In this document: positions 1 through 9,032 of the stretch, piece after piece
Numbering within the stretch: the first letter of the stretch is position 1
Layout of the letters: each line of letters begins with the position of its first letter
Source: Fictibacillus arsenicus
GTDB lineage: Bacteria; Bacillota; Bacilli; Bacillales; Fictibacillaceae
Length of the DNA stretch: 64,000 bases
Assembly (NCBI RefSeq): GCF_001999465.1
Contig: NZ_MQMF01000003.1
Location: 310,001-374,000 of the forward strand
Reading direction: 5' to 3'
Position numbers and translations under genes: made by a program
The notes under the pieces: generated by a model
Seen by the model: only the letters and a program-made list of their open reading frames with translations
Database searches by the model: none
What the model was told of the DNA's origin: nothing

Positions 1-186
1 TACAGTCTGCTCAAGCATATGCATTACATATTCATTATTTTCCTGGTCGGGATAGGCTTTTAAATAAACAGCTTTTGGATCAAGTCCGTTATTTACGCAC
101 CACTGGGCATAAATAATAATCATCATTCCTTCATCTTTTTGATAATTACTGATTACTTTTTCAGAAATTTCATTTGCACGGTTCAC
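1..186 (-). CDS. Uncharacterised protein, N-terminal part only
   Basis: Runs off the left edge of the window, so only the first 62 codons are visible. The start is a GTG preceded by a GAGGGGG ribosome site seven bases upstream. The visible peptide begins MNRANEISEK and is mixed helical with no signal peptide or membrane segment. I do not recognise the family. It lies downstream of trhO on the same strand, separated from it by a terminator and a 16-bp perfect palindrome, so it probably has its own control. Confidence 0.6.
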   Translation of the reverse strand, partial: MNRANEISEKVISNYQKDEGMMIIIYAQWCVNNGLDPKAVYLKAYPDQENNEYVMHMLEQTV

Positions 187-210
187 AATTGTTCCCCCTC
201 GGACTAGTTG

Positions 211-226
211 TTAAAGTTAACTTTAA
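211..226. promoter_or_regulatory. 16-bp perfect palindrome, possible operator
   Basis: TTAAAGTTAACTTTAA reads the same on both strands. It sits in the 45-base gap between the trhO terminator and the ribosome site of the next gene, where an operator for that gene would be expected. AT-rich palindromes can arise by chance and no regulator is identified. Confidence 0.3.
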
Positions 227-231
227 AACAG

Positions 232-263
232 GCAAAAAGAAAAAGCCAGTATATTTACTGGCT
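232..263 (-). terminator. Intrinsic terminator of trhO
   Basis: On the minus strand an 8-bp stem AGCCAGTA/TACTGGCT with a 4-base loop is followed by TTTTTCTTTTT. It begins a few bases after the trhO stop codon. Confidence 0.8.
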
Positions 264-268
264 CTTGT

Positions 269-1189
269 TTAAACGCTTTGTTGTTCTTTACTTTCAGTTT
301 CGTATCGATTACGGGGATGCTCCAAGCATTCCTTTGTACATGAACGTTTATGTTTAACTTCACATTCCGTACAGCAAACATGCTGTTTATTGCACTCTGG
401 ATTTGCGCAGTTTACGTATCGATCTTCTGTTTTACCGCAATAATAACACTGAGAGATTACTACATCTTCTTCAGTGCTATTAATTGGTACTGAGATTCGC
501 TCATCAAAAACATAACATTTCCCGTCCCAAAATCGGCCTTGAACTTCAGGATCTTTTCCATAAGTCACAATACCGCCTTCAAGCTGTGATACATCTTTAA
601 AGCCTTCTTGCATTAGGAAACCAGAGAATTTTTCGCACCGGATTCCCCCTGTACAATATGTTAATACTTTCTTATCTTTAAATTCACTTAAGTTTTCGCG
701 GACCCATTTAGGGAAGTCTCGTGAAGCTTTTACATCCGGTTTAATCGCGCCACGAAAATGACCAATTTCATATTCGTAGTCATTGCGGCCATCGATAACG
801 ATAACATCTTCATCTTGAAGTGCTTCGTAAAACTCTTTTGGCGACAATCGTTTGCCCGAAAGCTGATTCGGATTCACATCTTCCTCAAAACGCCAAGTTA
901 CAAGTTCCTTTTTATGACGCACAAACATTTTTTTAAATGTATGGTCTTCAACTTCATCTATCTTAAAGGTCATATCTTCAAAGCGAGGATCTGCTTTTAG
1001 ATGATCCATATAGATTTGAGTTTGTTCAAATGTACCTGAAACTGTTCCGTTGATTCCTTCTGGCGCAACAATAATTCGCCCGAGAAGTCCTAAATCCTTA
1101 CAAAACTTTAAATGTTCATCTTTAAAGCTTTCCGGATCATCAATCGGTACATACTTATAATACAAAAGTACTCTCATTTTTTCTGACAT
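269..1189 (-). CDS. trhO: tRNA uridine(34) hydroxylase TrhO (rhodanese family, UPF0176)
   Basis: 306 residues. The TrhO/YceA/YbfQ family hydroxylates uridine 34 of certain tRNAs on the way to 5-methoxyuridine. The order is an N-terminal acylphosphatase-like domain (about 1-95), a rhodanese domain (about 115-225) with the active-site loop CTGGIRC, and a cysteine-rich tail (CYYCG, CANPEC, CCTEC) that probably binds metal. The length is normal for Bacillus members. The first ATG is kept because an AGGTTGGTG stretch precedes it; Met5 has no ribosome site. It is a stand-alone gene with its own terminator, and a tRNA gene lies just upstream. Confidence 0.9.
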   Translation of the reverse strand: MSEKMRVLLYYKYVPIDDPESFKDEHLKFCKDLGLLGRIIVAPEGINGTVSGTFEQTQIYMDHLKADPRFEDMTFKIDEVEDHTFKKMFVRHKKELVTWRFEEDVNPNQLSGKRLSPKEFYEALQDEDVIVIDGRNDYEYEIGHFRGAIKPDVKASRDFPKWVRENLSEFKDKKVLTYCTGGIRCEKFSGFLMQEGFKDVSQLEGGIVTYGKDPEVQGRFWDGKCYVFDERISVPINSTEEDVVISQCYYCGKTEDRYVNCANPECNKQHVCCTECEVKHKRSCTKECLEHPRNRYETESKEQQSV

Positions 1190-1230
1190 TAATAATCACC
1201 AACCTGCAACGTTAGTTTATTTATGACGCC

Positions 1231-1270
1231 AAATAAAAAACCACCGGTCCCAATTGCCATTCCCCGTGGT
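1231..1270 (-). terminator. Probable terminator of the tRNA gene
   Basis: On the minus strand ACCAC and GTGGT can pair across a 21-base GC-containing loop and are followed by TTTTTTATTT. A competing CCGGT/ACCGG pairing overlaps it. It lies about 40 bases after the tRNA 3' end. Confidence 0.45.
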
Positions 1271-1311
1271 GAGTACCGGAATTACCGATAATCAAATATT
1301 CAATTGGAAAG

Positions 1312-1386
1312 TGGCGCGCCCACCAGGATTCGAACCCAGAATACGAGAGCCGAAATCTCGTGTGATATCCATTTCACTATAGGCGC
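1312..1386 (-). tRNA. tRNA-Arg (anticodon TCG)
   Basis: 75 bases with CCA encoded. The acceptor stem is GCGCCTA/TGGGCGC (one G-U pair) with discriminator G73. The D stem is GTGA/TCAC with an 8-base loop containing GG followed by A, which fits A20 of arginine tRNAs. The anticodon stem CGAGA/TCTCG encloses TTTCGGC, giving U33 and anticodon TCG at 1351-1353. The variable loop is 4 bases and the T loop is TTCGAAT. The gene stands alone, not in an rRNA-tRNA cluster. Most Bacilli read CGA with the ACG (inosine) isoacceptor, so a TCG gene is notable. Confidence 0.88.
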
Positions 1387-1406
1387 TAATTACCGTCACG
1401 ATTAAT

Positions 1407-1435
1407 ATCATAAACAATAAACAGAAATAAAACAA
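1407..1435 (-). promoter_or_regulatory. Sigma-A type promoter for tRNA-Arg
   Basis: The minus strand carries TTGTTT, a 17-base spacer, then TATGAT, placing the start about 15 bases before the mature tRNA. The -10 is good and the -35 is weak. Confidence 0.5.
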
Positions 1436-1466
1436 GCTTTTTTTACAACAATTATATAAGTTTACC

Positions 1467-1841
1467 TTAATTTACTAAGTTTAATGGAGTGATTTTTTCT
1501 TCAGTACTTTGGTAGACAGTTATTAATGGTTCCTCTGGATGCCATTTAAAAATACCTTTTTCTCCATTTAAGATTGCAGGGAAATGAAGTGTAGAGGAAA
1601 ATGCATCTTCAAACCATACACCATGAGAAAGAATGTTTGAGATGAAAATTTCAGCTTCCAATTCCATGTATTGAATTCTTTTTTCCCATTCTGCTTTTTC
1701 ATCTGCATTTAAATGCGGCTCGACCTGCTGAAACGATTCATACCAAAGATCGAATTCTCTTTGCAGGTTATGAAGAGAATCAAATTCTTTTGATAGTATT
1801 GGCAGCAGCTGATTCGCTTCTTCTAATGTATAACGTTTCAT
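1467..1841 (-). CDS. DUF2203 family protein
   Basis: 124 residues, function unknown. The N-terminus MKRYTLEEANQLLP is the hallmark of the DUF2203 family, small mostly helical cytosolic proteins common in Bacillaceae and Deinococci. A long amphipathic helix (about 15-60) is followed by a short beta part with FEDAFSSTLHFP and WHPEEP. The ATG has a GAAGGAGC ribosome site at normal spacing. There are no membrane segments. It stands alone, between the tRNA gene and an uncharacterised small gene on the same strand. Confidence 0.75.
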   Translation of the reverse strand: MKRYTLEEANQLLPILSKEFDSLHNLQREFDLWYESFQQVEPHLNADEKAEWEKRIQYMELEAEIFISNILSHGVWFEDAFSSTLHFPAILNGEKGIFKWHPEEPLITVYQSTEEKITPLNLVN

Positions 1842-1910
1842 AGATCATGCTCCTTCATATTCTTGTCAGTATTATAACAAATGAAGGTAACCATGCACAC
1901 TAAAAATGGC

Positions 1911-1942
1911 AAGAAGAAAACCTTTTGGTTTCCCAAAAGGTT
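1911..1942 (-). terminator. Intrinsic terminator
   Basis: On the minus strand a perfect 10-bp stem AACCTTTTGG/CCAAAAGGTT with a GAAA loop is followed by TTCTTCTT. It overlaps the stop codon of the small gene ending at 1941. Confidence 0.8.
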
Positions 1943-2219
1943 AAATGGTAAGGCACATTTCTTTTTTTGGATTCTTTAAGTCCAAGTAAAAATCTCTAAC
2001 AGTTTCGTCTTCAAGCAGTTCAGGGAAATCTCTTCTGTACTCTGAACTGATCAAAATTTGTTCTACGAGATCGGCCGAACCTTTTCTAAGAAGCAGCCTC
2101 AATGTTAACCATTTGTCCCTTTTGGATTTTAAATGAAATTTTGTAATAAACAACATGATTCTATCATCACATGTGAACGTTTTTTCTTTTCGTAAATTAA
2201 TATGAGATACCGTTTTCAT
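1941..2219 (-). CDS. Uncharacterised small protein (YpiB-like C-terminal character)
   Basis: 92 residues. The start is the ATG at 2217-2219, chosen because AAAGGAGGG lies just before it; an upstream reading extends the frame but has no ribosome site. The protein is basic in its N-terminal half and acidic in its C-terminal half. It contains LLLRKGSADLVEQIL and RRDFPELLEDE, resembling the helical parts of UPF0302/YpiB-like proteins, but I would not assign it on this basis. It has its own terminator and is divergent from the following gene. Confidence 0.6.
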   Translation of the reverse strand: MKTVSHINLRKEKTFTCDDRIMLFITKFHLKSKRDKWLTLRLLLRKGSADLVEQILISSEYRRDFPELLEDETVRDFYLDLKNPKKEMCLTI

Positions 2220-2409
2220 AGTGAAACACCCTCCTTTAATTTGCGAGCTCTTAATACCATTATTATTCAGTTTTTTCTGAAATATACTTGTCCATGTAAT
2301 AAATCTAGCTTTTTTATGGACGGGTATTAATAGAACAGCCAACATTTGCCTCAAAACTTTTTATTTGATTAAATAACTTTATAAAGCAAATAACTAGGAG
2401 CTGTGTTTA

Positions 2410-3150
2410 ATGAAGAAACTTCAAAGTGAAATTGTTCTGGGTAATTTTCATTCCATACTATCGGAATCTGACACATGGAAAATGGGAGGTTTCCCTCTTC
2501 CAGATGGATCTTTCCATGAGTTTAGAGAGCCGGAAGCAGTTGTAATCGTAAGAAATGATGAACTTTATGTCAGAGTTAATCCATTTACTAAAACCCACCC
2601 TTCTGTTCAATTTTTAGATAATGCAAAGCACATGTATTACTCTAAAGAACCAGTGAAAGTCCCTGAAGAAGGAAGCATTACATTCAAGTGGAGAATGCGT
2701 TCCCGGCCAATCGGCACGATTCCTGGCGATTTATATGATGGATTTGTTTCTGTAAACTTATTAGATTTTTCAACGGGTGCAGCACTTGATTTCTTTGCTG
2801 GCAATGACCAGTACGCCAGTGTTTATGCTGTCCTCCCTTTTCCGGGTGTACAAGTTCCTGAAACAAATAAAACAAGATATTTTTGTATCTTTAAAGAAGA
2901 ACCAACGTTTAAGAAAAGAGAATGGAATGAATATGAGATTTCTTATAACCGTGTAGCCGATGAAGTTATTTTTTCGGTAAATGGTGATGTTGTTCGAATA
3001 GAGAAAAATGTTCCGATTAAGTTTAATGAATTTACAGTGGCACTTGGTTTAATGACGGAAAAAGACTTATCTCCGGAAGGAAGTAGTTCCCTTCATGGAC
3101 AAGGCATCATTGGTGAATGGACACCAATGAAAATCTCAATAGAAGACTGA
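2410..3150 (+). CDS. DUF6081-like protein, probable concanavalin-type beta sandwich
   Basis: 246 residues, function unknown. Alternating beta-strand patterns through the whole length and the phrases FKWRMRSRPIGTIPGDLYDGF and HGQGIIGEWTP resemble the DUF6081 family, which has a jelly-roll or laminarinase-like fold. No signal peptide is present, so it is likely cytosolic or released by lysis. The ATG follows an AGGAGCTGTGTTT ribosome site. It is monocistronic with a strong terminator. The family name is from memory of motif character and is only moderately certain. Confidence 0.6.
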   Translation: MKKLQSEIVLGNFHSILSESDTWKMGGFPLPDGSFHEFREPEAVVIVRNDELYVRVNPFTKTHPSVQFLDNAKHMYYSKEPVKVPEEGSITFKWRMRSRPIGTIPGDLYDGFVSVNLLDFSTGAALDFFAGNDQYASVYAVLPFPGVQVPETNKTRYFCIFKEEPTFKKREWNEYEISYNRVADEVIFSVNGDVVRIEKNVPIKFNEFTVALGLMTEKDLSPEGSSSLHGQGIIGEWTPMKISIED

Positions 3151-3175
3151 TACAGCAATTCGTCTAATTCTCTTA

Positions 3176-3203
3176 AAGGTCTGCATGATGCGGGCCTTTT
3201 TTT
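3176..3203 (+). terminator. Intrinsic terminator
   Basis: A 9-bp stem AAGGTCTGC/GCGGGCCTT (with G-U pairs) and loop ATGAT is followed by seven T residues. Confidence 0.85.
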
Positions 3204-3290
3204 ATGTATTCTAGCAATAATATGAAAATTCCTTTTTTTGCGACAGTTTTATATAATAAGTAATGAGTAAATAAGAGAGGAAGCGGCAAA

Positions 3291-4748
3291 ATGTCCCAAA
3301 TAAACCTGTTGCAAATTGAAGAATTGACACTGGATCAGTTACATACTTATTTTGAAAGTGAGGAATTGACGTCATTCGAACTCGTTAAACACTATTTGAA
3401 ACGAATAGCATTGTACGATAAATCAGGTCCAACTATTAACTCAATTCTAGAAGTAAACCCAGAGGCATTATTCATTGCTCGCAATATGGATGCTGAGCGG
3501 AAAAACGGTAAAGTTCGCAGTCCACTACATGGTGTCCCTGTGATAATTAAGGACAATATTGATACTGCCGATCAGATGCATACTAGCGCCGGGTCATTAG
3601 CTCTTCAAAATCACTATGCAAAGAAGGATGCCTTTGTTGTACAAAAACTTAGAGATGCGGGAGCTATAATTCTTGGGAAAGCAAATATGACAGAATGGGC
3701 TAACTTCATGGCTTATAACATGCCGAATGGATTCAGTTCTAGAGGCGGACAAGTGTTAAACCCTTATGGGCCTGGTGTCCTTGATGTAAGTGGCTCGAGT
3801 TCTGGTTCAGGAGCTGCAGTAGCATGCAATTTTACAATGCTTGCAGTTGGAACTGAAACTTCAGGCTCCATACTCTGTCCTGCAGGAAATAACAATATTA
3901 TTGGGATAAAACCTACAGTAGGTCTAGTTGCAAGAACAGGGATTATCCCTATCTCTATTAGTCAGGATACAGCTGGACCTATGGCGAGAAATGTAAAAGA
4001 TGCTGCTGTTTTGCTGGAAATATTAGCAGGCAGTGACTCTAAAGATTCTGCTACACATTGTGCACCCTCTGCCACCTCCTACACGGATGGACTTGCAAAT
4101 GCATCACTAAAAGGAAAACGATTAGGTGTAACGTATGATTTTTGTATAAAAAACTTAAATGAAAATCAAAAATCGGTGTTTGACCAAGCTCTTTTTGACC
4201 TAAAAAAAGAAGGAGCAGAGATTGTTTATTTGGATCAAATTTCTCCATTAGAAAACGGAGGGTTTGATTATAAAGTTTTATTGCATGAATTTAAATCAGG
4301 CATCAATAATTACTTGAAGACAGTATCTCCTTCCTTAGGTTTACAGACGTTATCAGATATCATCGCCTATAATGAAAAACATAAAGAAGATTGTCTAAAA
4401 CATAATCAAGAATTATTGATTGAAAGTGACCAAACGGTAGGAACGTTAACAAGCCCTGATTACTTAAAGTCTAGGCTGAATGATTTAGAGAATACACAAA
4501 ATAATGGTATTGATTTAGTCATCCATGAAAATCAGCTTGATGCACTTATCAGTCCTAATGATGTTTGGTATGGAATTCCTGCAAAAGCTGGCTACCCTTC
4601 GATCTCAGTACCTTCAGGATTCGATGAAGATGGATTGCCGCTAAGTATCGTTTTGACTGCAGAAGCATTCTCAGAGAAGAAATTGATAGAGATTGCATTT
4701 GTATATGAACAAGCAACCCAAAAGCGTAGACCGATTGAATTTAAATAA
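3291..4748 (+). CDS. Amidase of the amidase-signature family
   Basis: 485 residues. The signature is complete: Lys87 in IIKDNID, cis-Ser169 in the GSSSGSG loop and the nucleophile Ser193 in GTETSGSI. The 24-residue gap between the two serines matches malonamidase and FAAH. Family members hydrolyse amides of varied substrates. The protein is not GatA, because gatC and gatB are absent and the length and C-terminus match the stand-alone YerM-type amidases of Bacillus. There is no signal peptide. The ATG follows AGAGGAAG. It is monocistronic with a terminator. The substrate is unknown. Confidence 0.85.
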   Translation: MSQINLLQIEELTLDQLHTYFESEELTSFELVKHYLKRIALYDKSGPTINSILEVNPEALFIARNMDAERKNGKVRSPLHGVPVIIKDNIDTADQMHTSAGSLALQNHYAKKDAFVVQKLRDAGAIILGKANMTEWANFMAYNMPNGFSSRGGQVLNPYGPGVLDVSGSSSGSGAAVACNFTMLAVGTETSGSILCPAGNNNIIGIKPTVGLVARTGIIPISISQDTAGPMARNVKDAAVLLEILAGSDSKDSATHCAPSATSYTDGLANASLKGKRLGVTYDFCIKNLNENQKSVFDQALFDLKKEGAEIVYLDQISPLENGGFDYKVLLHEFKSGINNYLKTVSPSLGLQTLSDIIAYNEKHKEDCLKHNQELLIESDQTVGTLTSPDYLKSRLNDLENTQNNGIDLVIHENQLDALISPNDVWYGIPAKAGYPSISVPSGFDEDGLPLSIVLTAEAFSEKKLIEIAFVYEQATQKRRPIEFK

Positions 4749-4776
4749 AAAAACCGGGGGAACTCCCCCGGTTTTT
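4747..4776. terminator. Bidirectional terminator
   Basis: A 10-bp stem AAACCGGGGG/CCCCCGGTTT has A runs on one side and T runs on the other. It ends the amidase gene, and it could also stop leftward transcription from the convergent aldolase gene. Confidence 0.85.
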
Positions 4777-4846
4777 GAATTCGCTGCTCAACCGAACAAA
4801 AAAGTCTCTTCAACAATACATGTCCGTCTGAAAAAGATGCATCCCT

Positions 4847-5866
4847 TTATACAATTTTCTTTAATGCAGAGATTGCCTGTTCAATATCATCAAAACCTAC
4901 ATCATAATGAGTGGTTAATCGTATTTGACCTTCACCGAAAGATACAGCAAGAACTCCTTCTTTTTTTAAATCCTCCAAAAATTCTTCATTAGATTTATGA
5001 GTCTTTTCAATATTGATAATTACGATGTTTGTGTCTGGTCTATTTTTTAAGGAAAGTCCGTTAATATCTTCAATAGCATTAGCTAGTCTCATTGCTTTTT
5101 CATGATCTTCTGCTAATCGGTCTACCATTTCGGTTAAAGATATAATACCGCTGGCTGCTAAAAAACCTGCCTGTCTTAAACCTCCGCCTAATCGTTTTCT
5201 CCATTTTCTGGCTTTTTGTATTAGCTCTTTTTTTCCTGCTAAGAGGGATCCGACTGGAGAACCTAAACCTTTGGATAAACAAATCTGGACTGAATCACAA
5301 TATTGTGTATAATCGGTGACCTTTTTATTGGAGGCTACTGCAGCATTAAATAATCTTGCACCATCTATATGTACTGGTATAGATGCCTGTTTGGCTACCT
5401 CAAAGATGTCTTTCATATTCCCTGTAGAAACAACTGAGCCTCCTGACCGGTTATGTGTGTTTTCAAGACAGATTAATGAAGTATCAGGAAAATGAATATC
5501 CTCTGACCGGATTGCGCTTTTAACTTCTTTTGGATTCATCTCCCCTTTAATCCCCTTTATTACACGGGGTTGTACTCCAGCTAATGCTGAAATAGCTCCT
5601 CCTTCATAAAAGAAGATATGAGACTCAGATTCTACGATAATTTCATCGCCTGGTGAACAATAGCCGAGAACAGCTAACTGATTTCCCTGTGTTCCGCTTG
5701 TAACAAATAGTGCGTCTTCCTTGCCAAGCATTTCTGCTGCCAGTTCTTCTAGCTTGTTTATGGTTGGGTCCTCACCGTAAACATCATCCCCTACCTTTGC
5801 TTCAAAAATAGCTTGTCTCATTCTTTTAGTCGGCTGTGTAAGTGTATCGCTTCTTAAATCAATCAT
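4847..5866 (-). CDS. ltaE: Low-specificity L-threonine aldolase
   Basis: 339 residues. This is a fold-type I PLP enzyme that cleaves L-threonine or L-allo-threonine to glycine and acetaldehyde. The N-terminus MIDLRSDTLTQPT is typical. The GTQGNQ loop, HIDGARLFNA and the PLP lysine Lys199 in CLSKGLGSPVGS are all present, and the length is normal. It starts 15 bases after the stop of the methyltransferase gene, so the two probably form an operon. The gene is convergent with the amidase. Confidence 0.88.
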   Translation of the reverse strand: MIDLRSDTLTQPTKRMRQAIFEAKVGDDVYGEDPTINKLEELAAEMLGKEDALFVTSGTQGNQLAVLGYCSPGDEIIVESESHIFFYEGGAISALAGVQPRVIKGIKGEMNPKEVKSAIRSEDIHFPDTSLICLENTHNRSGGSVVSTGNMKDIFEVAKQASIPVHIDGARLFNAAVASNKKVTDYTQYCDSVQICLSKGLGSPVGSLLAGKKELIQKARKWRKRLGGGLRQAGFLAASGIISLTEMVDRLAEDHEKAMRLANAIEDINGLSLKNRPDTNIVIINIEKTHKSNEEFLEDLKKEGVLAVSFGEGQIRLTTHYDVGFDDIEQAISALKKIV

Positions 5867-5881
5867 TCTATCACCTCTAAT

Positions 5882-6655
5882 TTATTTATTCTTCTCAATT
5901 ACTCCATATATAAAGCTAGCGTTTCTCTGTATTACTTTGAATCCAAGCTCTTCAAATTTACTGCTGTTTCTGCTGTCTTTCATTACCACTCGCTGTGACG
6001 CCACTCGTAAAGCTTCTTCTATAACTTCAGGTGTGATCACCCGATAATCAGCACTCCCTTTTAAACCTTGAATTCCTGGTGATTGGATACTTGATTCAAA
6101 CATGGGATCAAAATATGCAACATCAAAACAGTTATCTGCTTCCTTTTTTAAGAATTCATAATGATCACTATGAATGACTTGAATACGGCGCATTGCATCA
6201 TTCATATCTTTTAAACTGCTATCCCATACTTTCAAGCCGCTCTGTACAACAAAAGAAATAGCTTTGCTGCTCTCAATCCCCGTCACTTTTCCATTTGCGC
6301 CAGCTGCTAAACTTGCAACAATTGAATCAGAACCGAGTCCGAGAGTACAGTCGAGTAATGACATACCAGCAGTTATTTTTGCTGCTTCAATAAATGGATC
6401 TTTATCGCCCCTAAGTAATTGCTTTACTCTAAACATAGAGGAGTTCGGATGAAAAAAGAAAGGAGAACTTCCGTCTTTTGGATGATAAGAAATTTTATCT
6501 ACTCCGATCATTAGAACATTATCGTTATATTTTTCAATAATTGAAGAAATCGAATGGCGGCCTCTTTCTACAAAAGAACTATTTAATATATGGGCCGTTT
6601 CTTTCGCTTTCTCATAAATTCTTTCTGCATTTTTCCCTGCGGTTGTCACTATCAT
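5882..6655 (-). CDS. Class I SAM-dependent methyltransferase (RsmJ/YpiP type)
   Basis: 257 residues from the chosen start. It resembles the SAM_MT (PF04445) family that contains E. coli RsmJ, a 16S rRNA guanine-N2 methyltransferase, and B. subtilis YpiP. The SAM-binding motif I is LLDCTLGLGSDS (about 97-108), the acidic loop is GIES, and the catalytic-type motif is YFDPMF. The start is taken at the second in-frame ATG because AGGAT lies eight bases upstream; the first ATG overlaps that site. The probable target is rRNA, by inference. It is co-transcribed with threonine aldolase and divergent from the MMPL transporter. Confidence 0.75.
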   Translation of the reverse strand: MIVTTAGKNAERIYEKAKETAHILNSSFVERGRHSISSIIEKYNDNVLMIGVDKISYHPKDGSSPFFFHPNSSMFRVKQLLRGDKDPFIEAAKITAGMSLLDCTLGLGSDSIVASLAAGANGKVTGIESSKAISFVVQSGLKVWDSSLKDMNDAMRRIQVIHSDHYEFLKKEADNCFDVAYFDPMFESSIQSPGIQGLKGSADYRVITPEVIEEALRVASQRVVMKDSRNSSKFEELGFKVIQRNASFIYGVIEKNK

Positions 6656-6763
6656 AATGATCATCCTGTCTAAAAAATAATTGCTTTAACATATTACGTA
6701 TTATTTGCATATCTCTTGGAACAAACCTAAAATATGGGAAGATATATACAAGGAGGCTCCATA

Positions 6764-8941
6764 ATGAAAAAAAGCTCCCCTTTTCTGGGATTAGGAAGAA
6801 TTACATATCGATTCCGTATAGCTATTATAGCATTTTGGATCTTGACTACCATTCTATTAGGCTTCTTTGCGATCAAATTGCCTTCCATATTAAGCGGCAG
6901 CGGGTTTGAGATGGAGGGATCATTTTCAAAGGTTGAAAATATTCTCCAAGATAAGTTTGACCAGCCAAAGTCTTCTGTAATGTTAGTATTTAATTCAAAA
7001 AAATACGATACACAAGATGAAACTTATAAACAATTTGTAAATAAGACACTTGCATCAGTAAAAGATGTTGAAGATGCAGTTGGTGTTCAGAGTCCATATG
7101 ATGCACCAGACAGAATGATAAAAGAGAACGTTTCATTTGCCTCTATTCGATTTGATAAAAGTTTTAATAATCTTAAGAAATCCATCGATCAAATTAGAGA
7201 CAGGCTGCCAAAAGACGGTGATATTTCTGTCTCTTTAACGGGCGGCCCAGTTATTGCTGAAGATATGAATACAGCCAGCCAGCAAGATTTAGCGAGGGCT
7301 GAAGCTATTGGTATTCCAGCAGCTCTAATTATTCTTTTGCTTGCGTTTGGAGGTCTAGTAGCAGCAGGACTGCCTATAATTGTTGGATTGATAAGTGTAG
7401 CAAGTTCCCTTGGGTTATTATACTTTTACGGACTAGAAGCGAACGTCAGTATATTTCTATTAAATGTTGTTCCTATGATCGGACTGGCATTAGGAATTGA
7501 TTTTGCCCTACTTCTCGTTAACCGGTTTAGGGAAGAACTTCATCAAGGTATTGAAAAAGCTACAATTATTTCTGTACAAACTGCAGGAAGATCAATCGCT
7601 TTTTCTGGTTTATGTGTGTTTTTAGGACTATCAGGAATGCTCCTTATTGATATCGATATATTTAAAACAGTAGCTATTGGCGGAATGGTTGTTGTCGTGT
7701 TATCTGTATTGAATGCTATAACATTCCTGCCAGCAATGCTTGCAGTACTTGGTAAACGAGTTAACGCCCTGAAAATACTCAAAACGAAAGAAAAAGAAAA
7801 ATCAATCTGGCATTCATTTGCATCGTTTGTGATGAAACGGCCAGTAATAATGGCATTATTTGCAGCTCTCTTGCTCATCTTGTCCGTAACACCTGTTAAG
7901 GATATGAAACTTTCAATACCAGAAGCTGAGGCTTTACCCCCTGATTATGAATCTAGAACAGCATTCGAGAAGTTTGAAAAGACTTTTGGTGAAGATGAGT
8001 TGTACCCAGTACTTATTGTTGCAGAGTCAGAGAAATCATATCTCCAAGATAAAAATGCATTGCAGTCTTTAGAACGGTTAGTAAGAGACTTGAAAGAAGA
8101 AAAAGAAATCGCAAAAACAGAATCAATTTTTGATTATACAAATCAGTTAAACAGCACCGAACTATTCCAGATACTTCAGACAGAACAAGGAAAACAACAG
8201 CTATCTCCTGCTCTGGATCCTTTTGTCAATGACCGTACAGCGGTTATTCGTGCATATCTATCAGTAGATGTTACAGGAAGCGACGCGAAACAGTTCGTGA
8301 AAGAATGGGAAATGAAGCATGAAGGTCTTTCCTTAACGATTGGCGGGGCAACTAAGTTTAACCAAGAAATCTTCGATGAGATTATTGAAAAAGCACCATA
8401 TGGACTTGCTGTTGTACTTGCAGCAACTTTGTTTATTCTGATGGTTGCCTTTAGGTCAGTCTTTATTCCGCTTAAAGCAATTTTCATGAACATGCTTAGT
8501 TTAGCTGCTACTTTCGGTATACTCGTATGGATCTTTCAAAGCGGAATAATTATGGAGCCGGTGGAAATTGGATTGATGATTCCGGTCTTTACTTTTGGTA
8601 TTGTGTTTGGATTAAGTATGGATTATGAAGTATTCTTGATCTCTAGAATTCAAGAAATATATGAAGAAACCGGTGACAATGATAACGCAACCCTGCTGGG
8701 TCTGACTTCAACCTCAAAGATTATTACTTCTGCAGCAGCGATAATGATTGTTATTACGGGTTCATTCGCATTTACAGATGTAATGCCAGTCAAACAAATA
8801 GGAATTGCTATTGCATTAGCTATTTTTATCGATGCAACCATTGTAAGAATGATTTTTGTTCCTTCCCTTATGAAACTACTTGGACATTGGAACTGGTGGA
8901 TGCCTTTTTCAAAACGAAATAAACAGCGAAGCACTCTTTGA
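6764..8941 (+). CDS. MMPL/RND family transporter
   Basis: 725 residues from the ATG preceded by AAGGAGG; an upstream in-frame ATG lacks a site. It has the RND-like layout: one N-terminal membrane helix, an extracytoplasmic loop (about 40-190), a block of helices around 195-330, a second helix near 365, another large loop (about 390-560) and a final helix block 565-705. The membrane-embedded GLALGIDFAL and FGLSMDYEVFLISR motifs carry the proton-relay aspartates. B. subtilis YdfJ and YdgH are relatives. It likely exports lipids, peptides or drugs by proton motive force; the substrate is unknown. It is monocistronic. Confidence 0.88.
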   Translation: MKKSSPFLGLGRITYRFRIAIIAFWILTTILLGFFAIKLPSILSGSGFEMEGSFSKVENILQDKFDQPKSSVMLVFNSKKYDTQDETYKQFVNKTLASVKDVEDAVGVQSPYDAPDRMIKENVSFASIRFDKSFNNLKKSIDQIRDRLPKDGDISVSLTGGPVIAEDMNTASQQDLARAEAIGIPAALIILLLAFGGLVAAGLPIIVGLISVASSLGLLYFYGLEANVSIFLLNVVPMIGLALGIDFALLLVNRFREELHQGIEKATIISVQTAGRSIAFSGLCVFLGLSGMLLIDIDIFKTVAIGGMVVVVLSVLNAITFLPAMLAVLGKRVNALKILKTKEKEKSIWHSFASFVMKRPVIMALFAALLLILSVTPVKDMKLSIPEAEALPPDYESRTAFEKFEKTFGEDELYPVLIVAESEKSYLQDKNALQSLERLVRDLKEEKEIAKTESIFDYTNQLNSTELFQILQTEQGKQQLSPALDPFVNDRTAVIRAYLSVDVTGSDAKQFVKEWEMKHEGLSLTIGGATKFNQEIFDEIIEKAPYGLAVVLAATLFILMVAFRSVFIPLKAIFMNMLSLAATFGILVWIFQSGIIMEPVEIGLMIPVFTFGIVFGLSMDYEVFLISRIQEIYEETGDNDNATLLGLTSTSKIITSAAAIMIVITGSFAFTDVMPVKQIGIAIALAIFIDATIVRMIFVPSLMKLLGHWNWWMPFSKRNKQRSTL

Positions 8942-8961
8942 TAAGGGTGCTCTTTTCTTTA
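8930..8961 (+). terminator. Intrinsic terminator overlapping the MMPL stop
   Basis: The stem AGCACTC/GGGTGCT encloses the stop codon and is followed by CTTTTCTTT. Confidence 0.75.
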
Positions 8962-9032
8962 AACAATAGTGGGAAATTAAAACATTATGTCCTATAATAA
9001 GAATTAGCTAGTTTTATATTAGGGGTGTTTAT

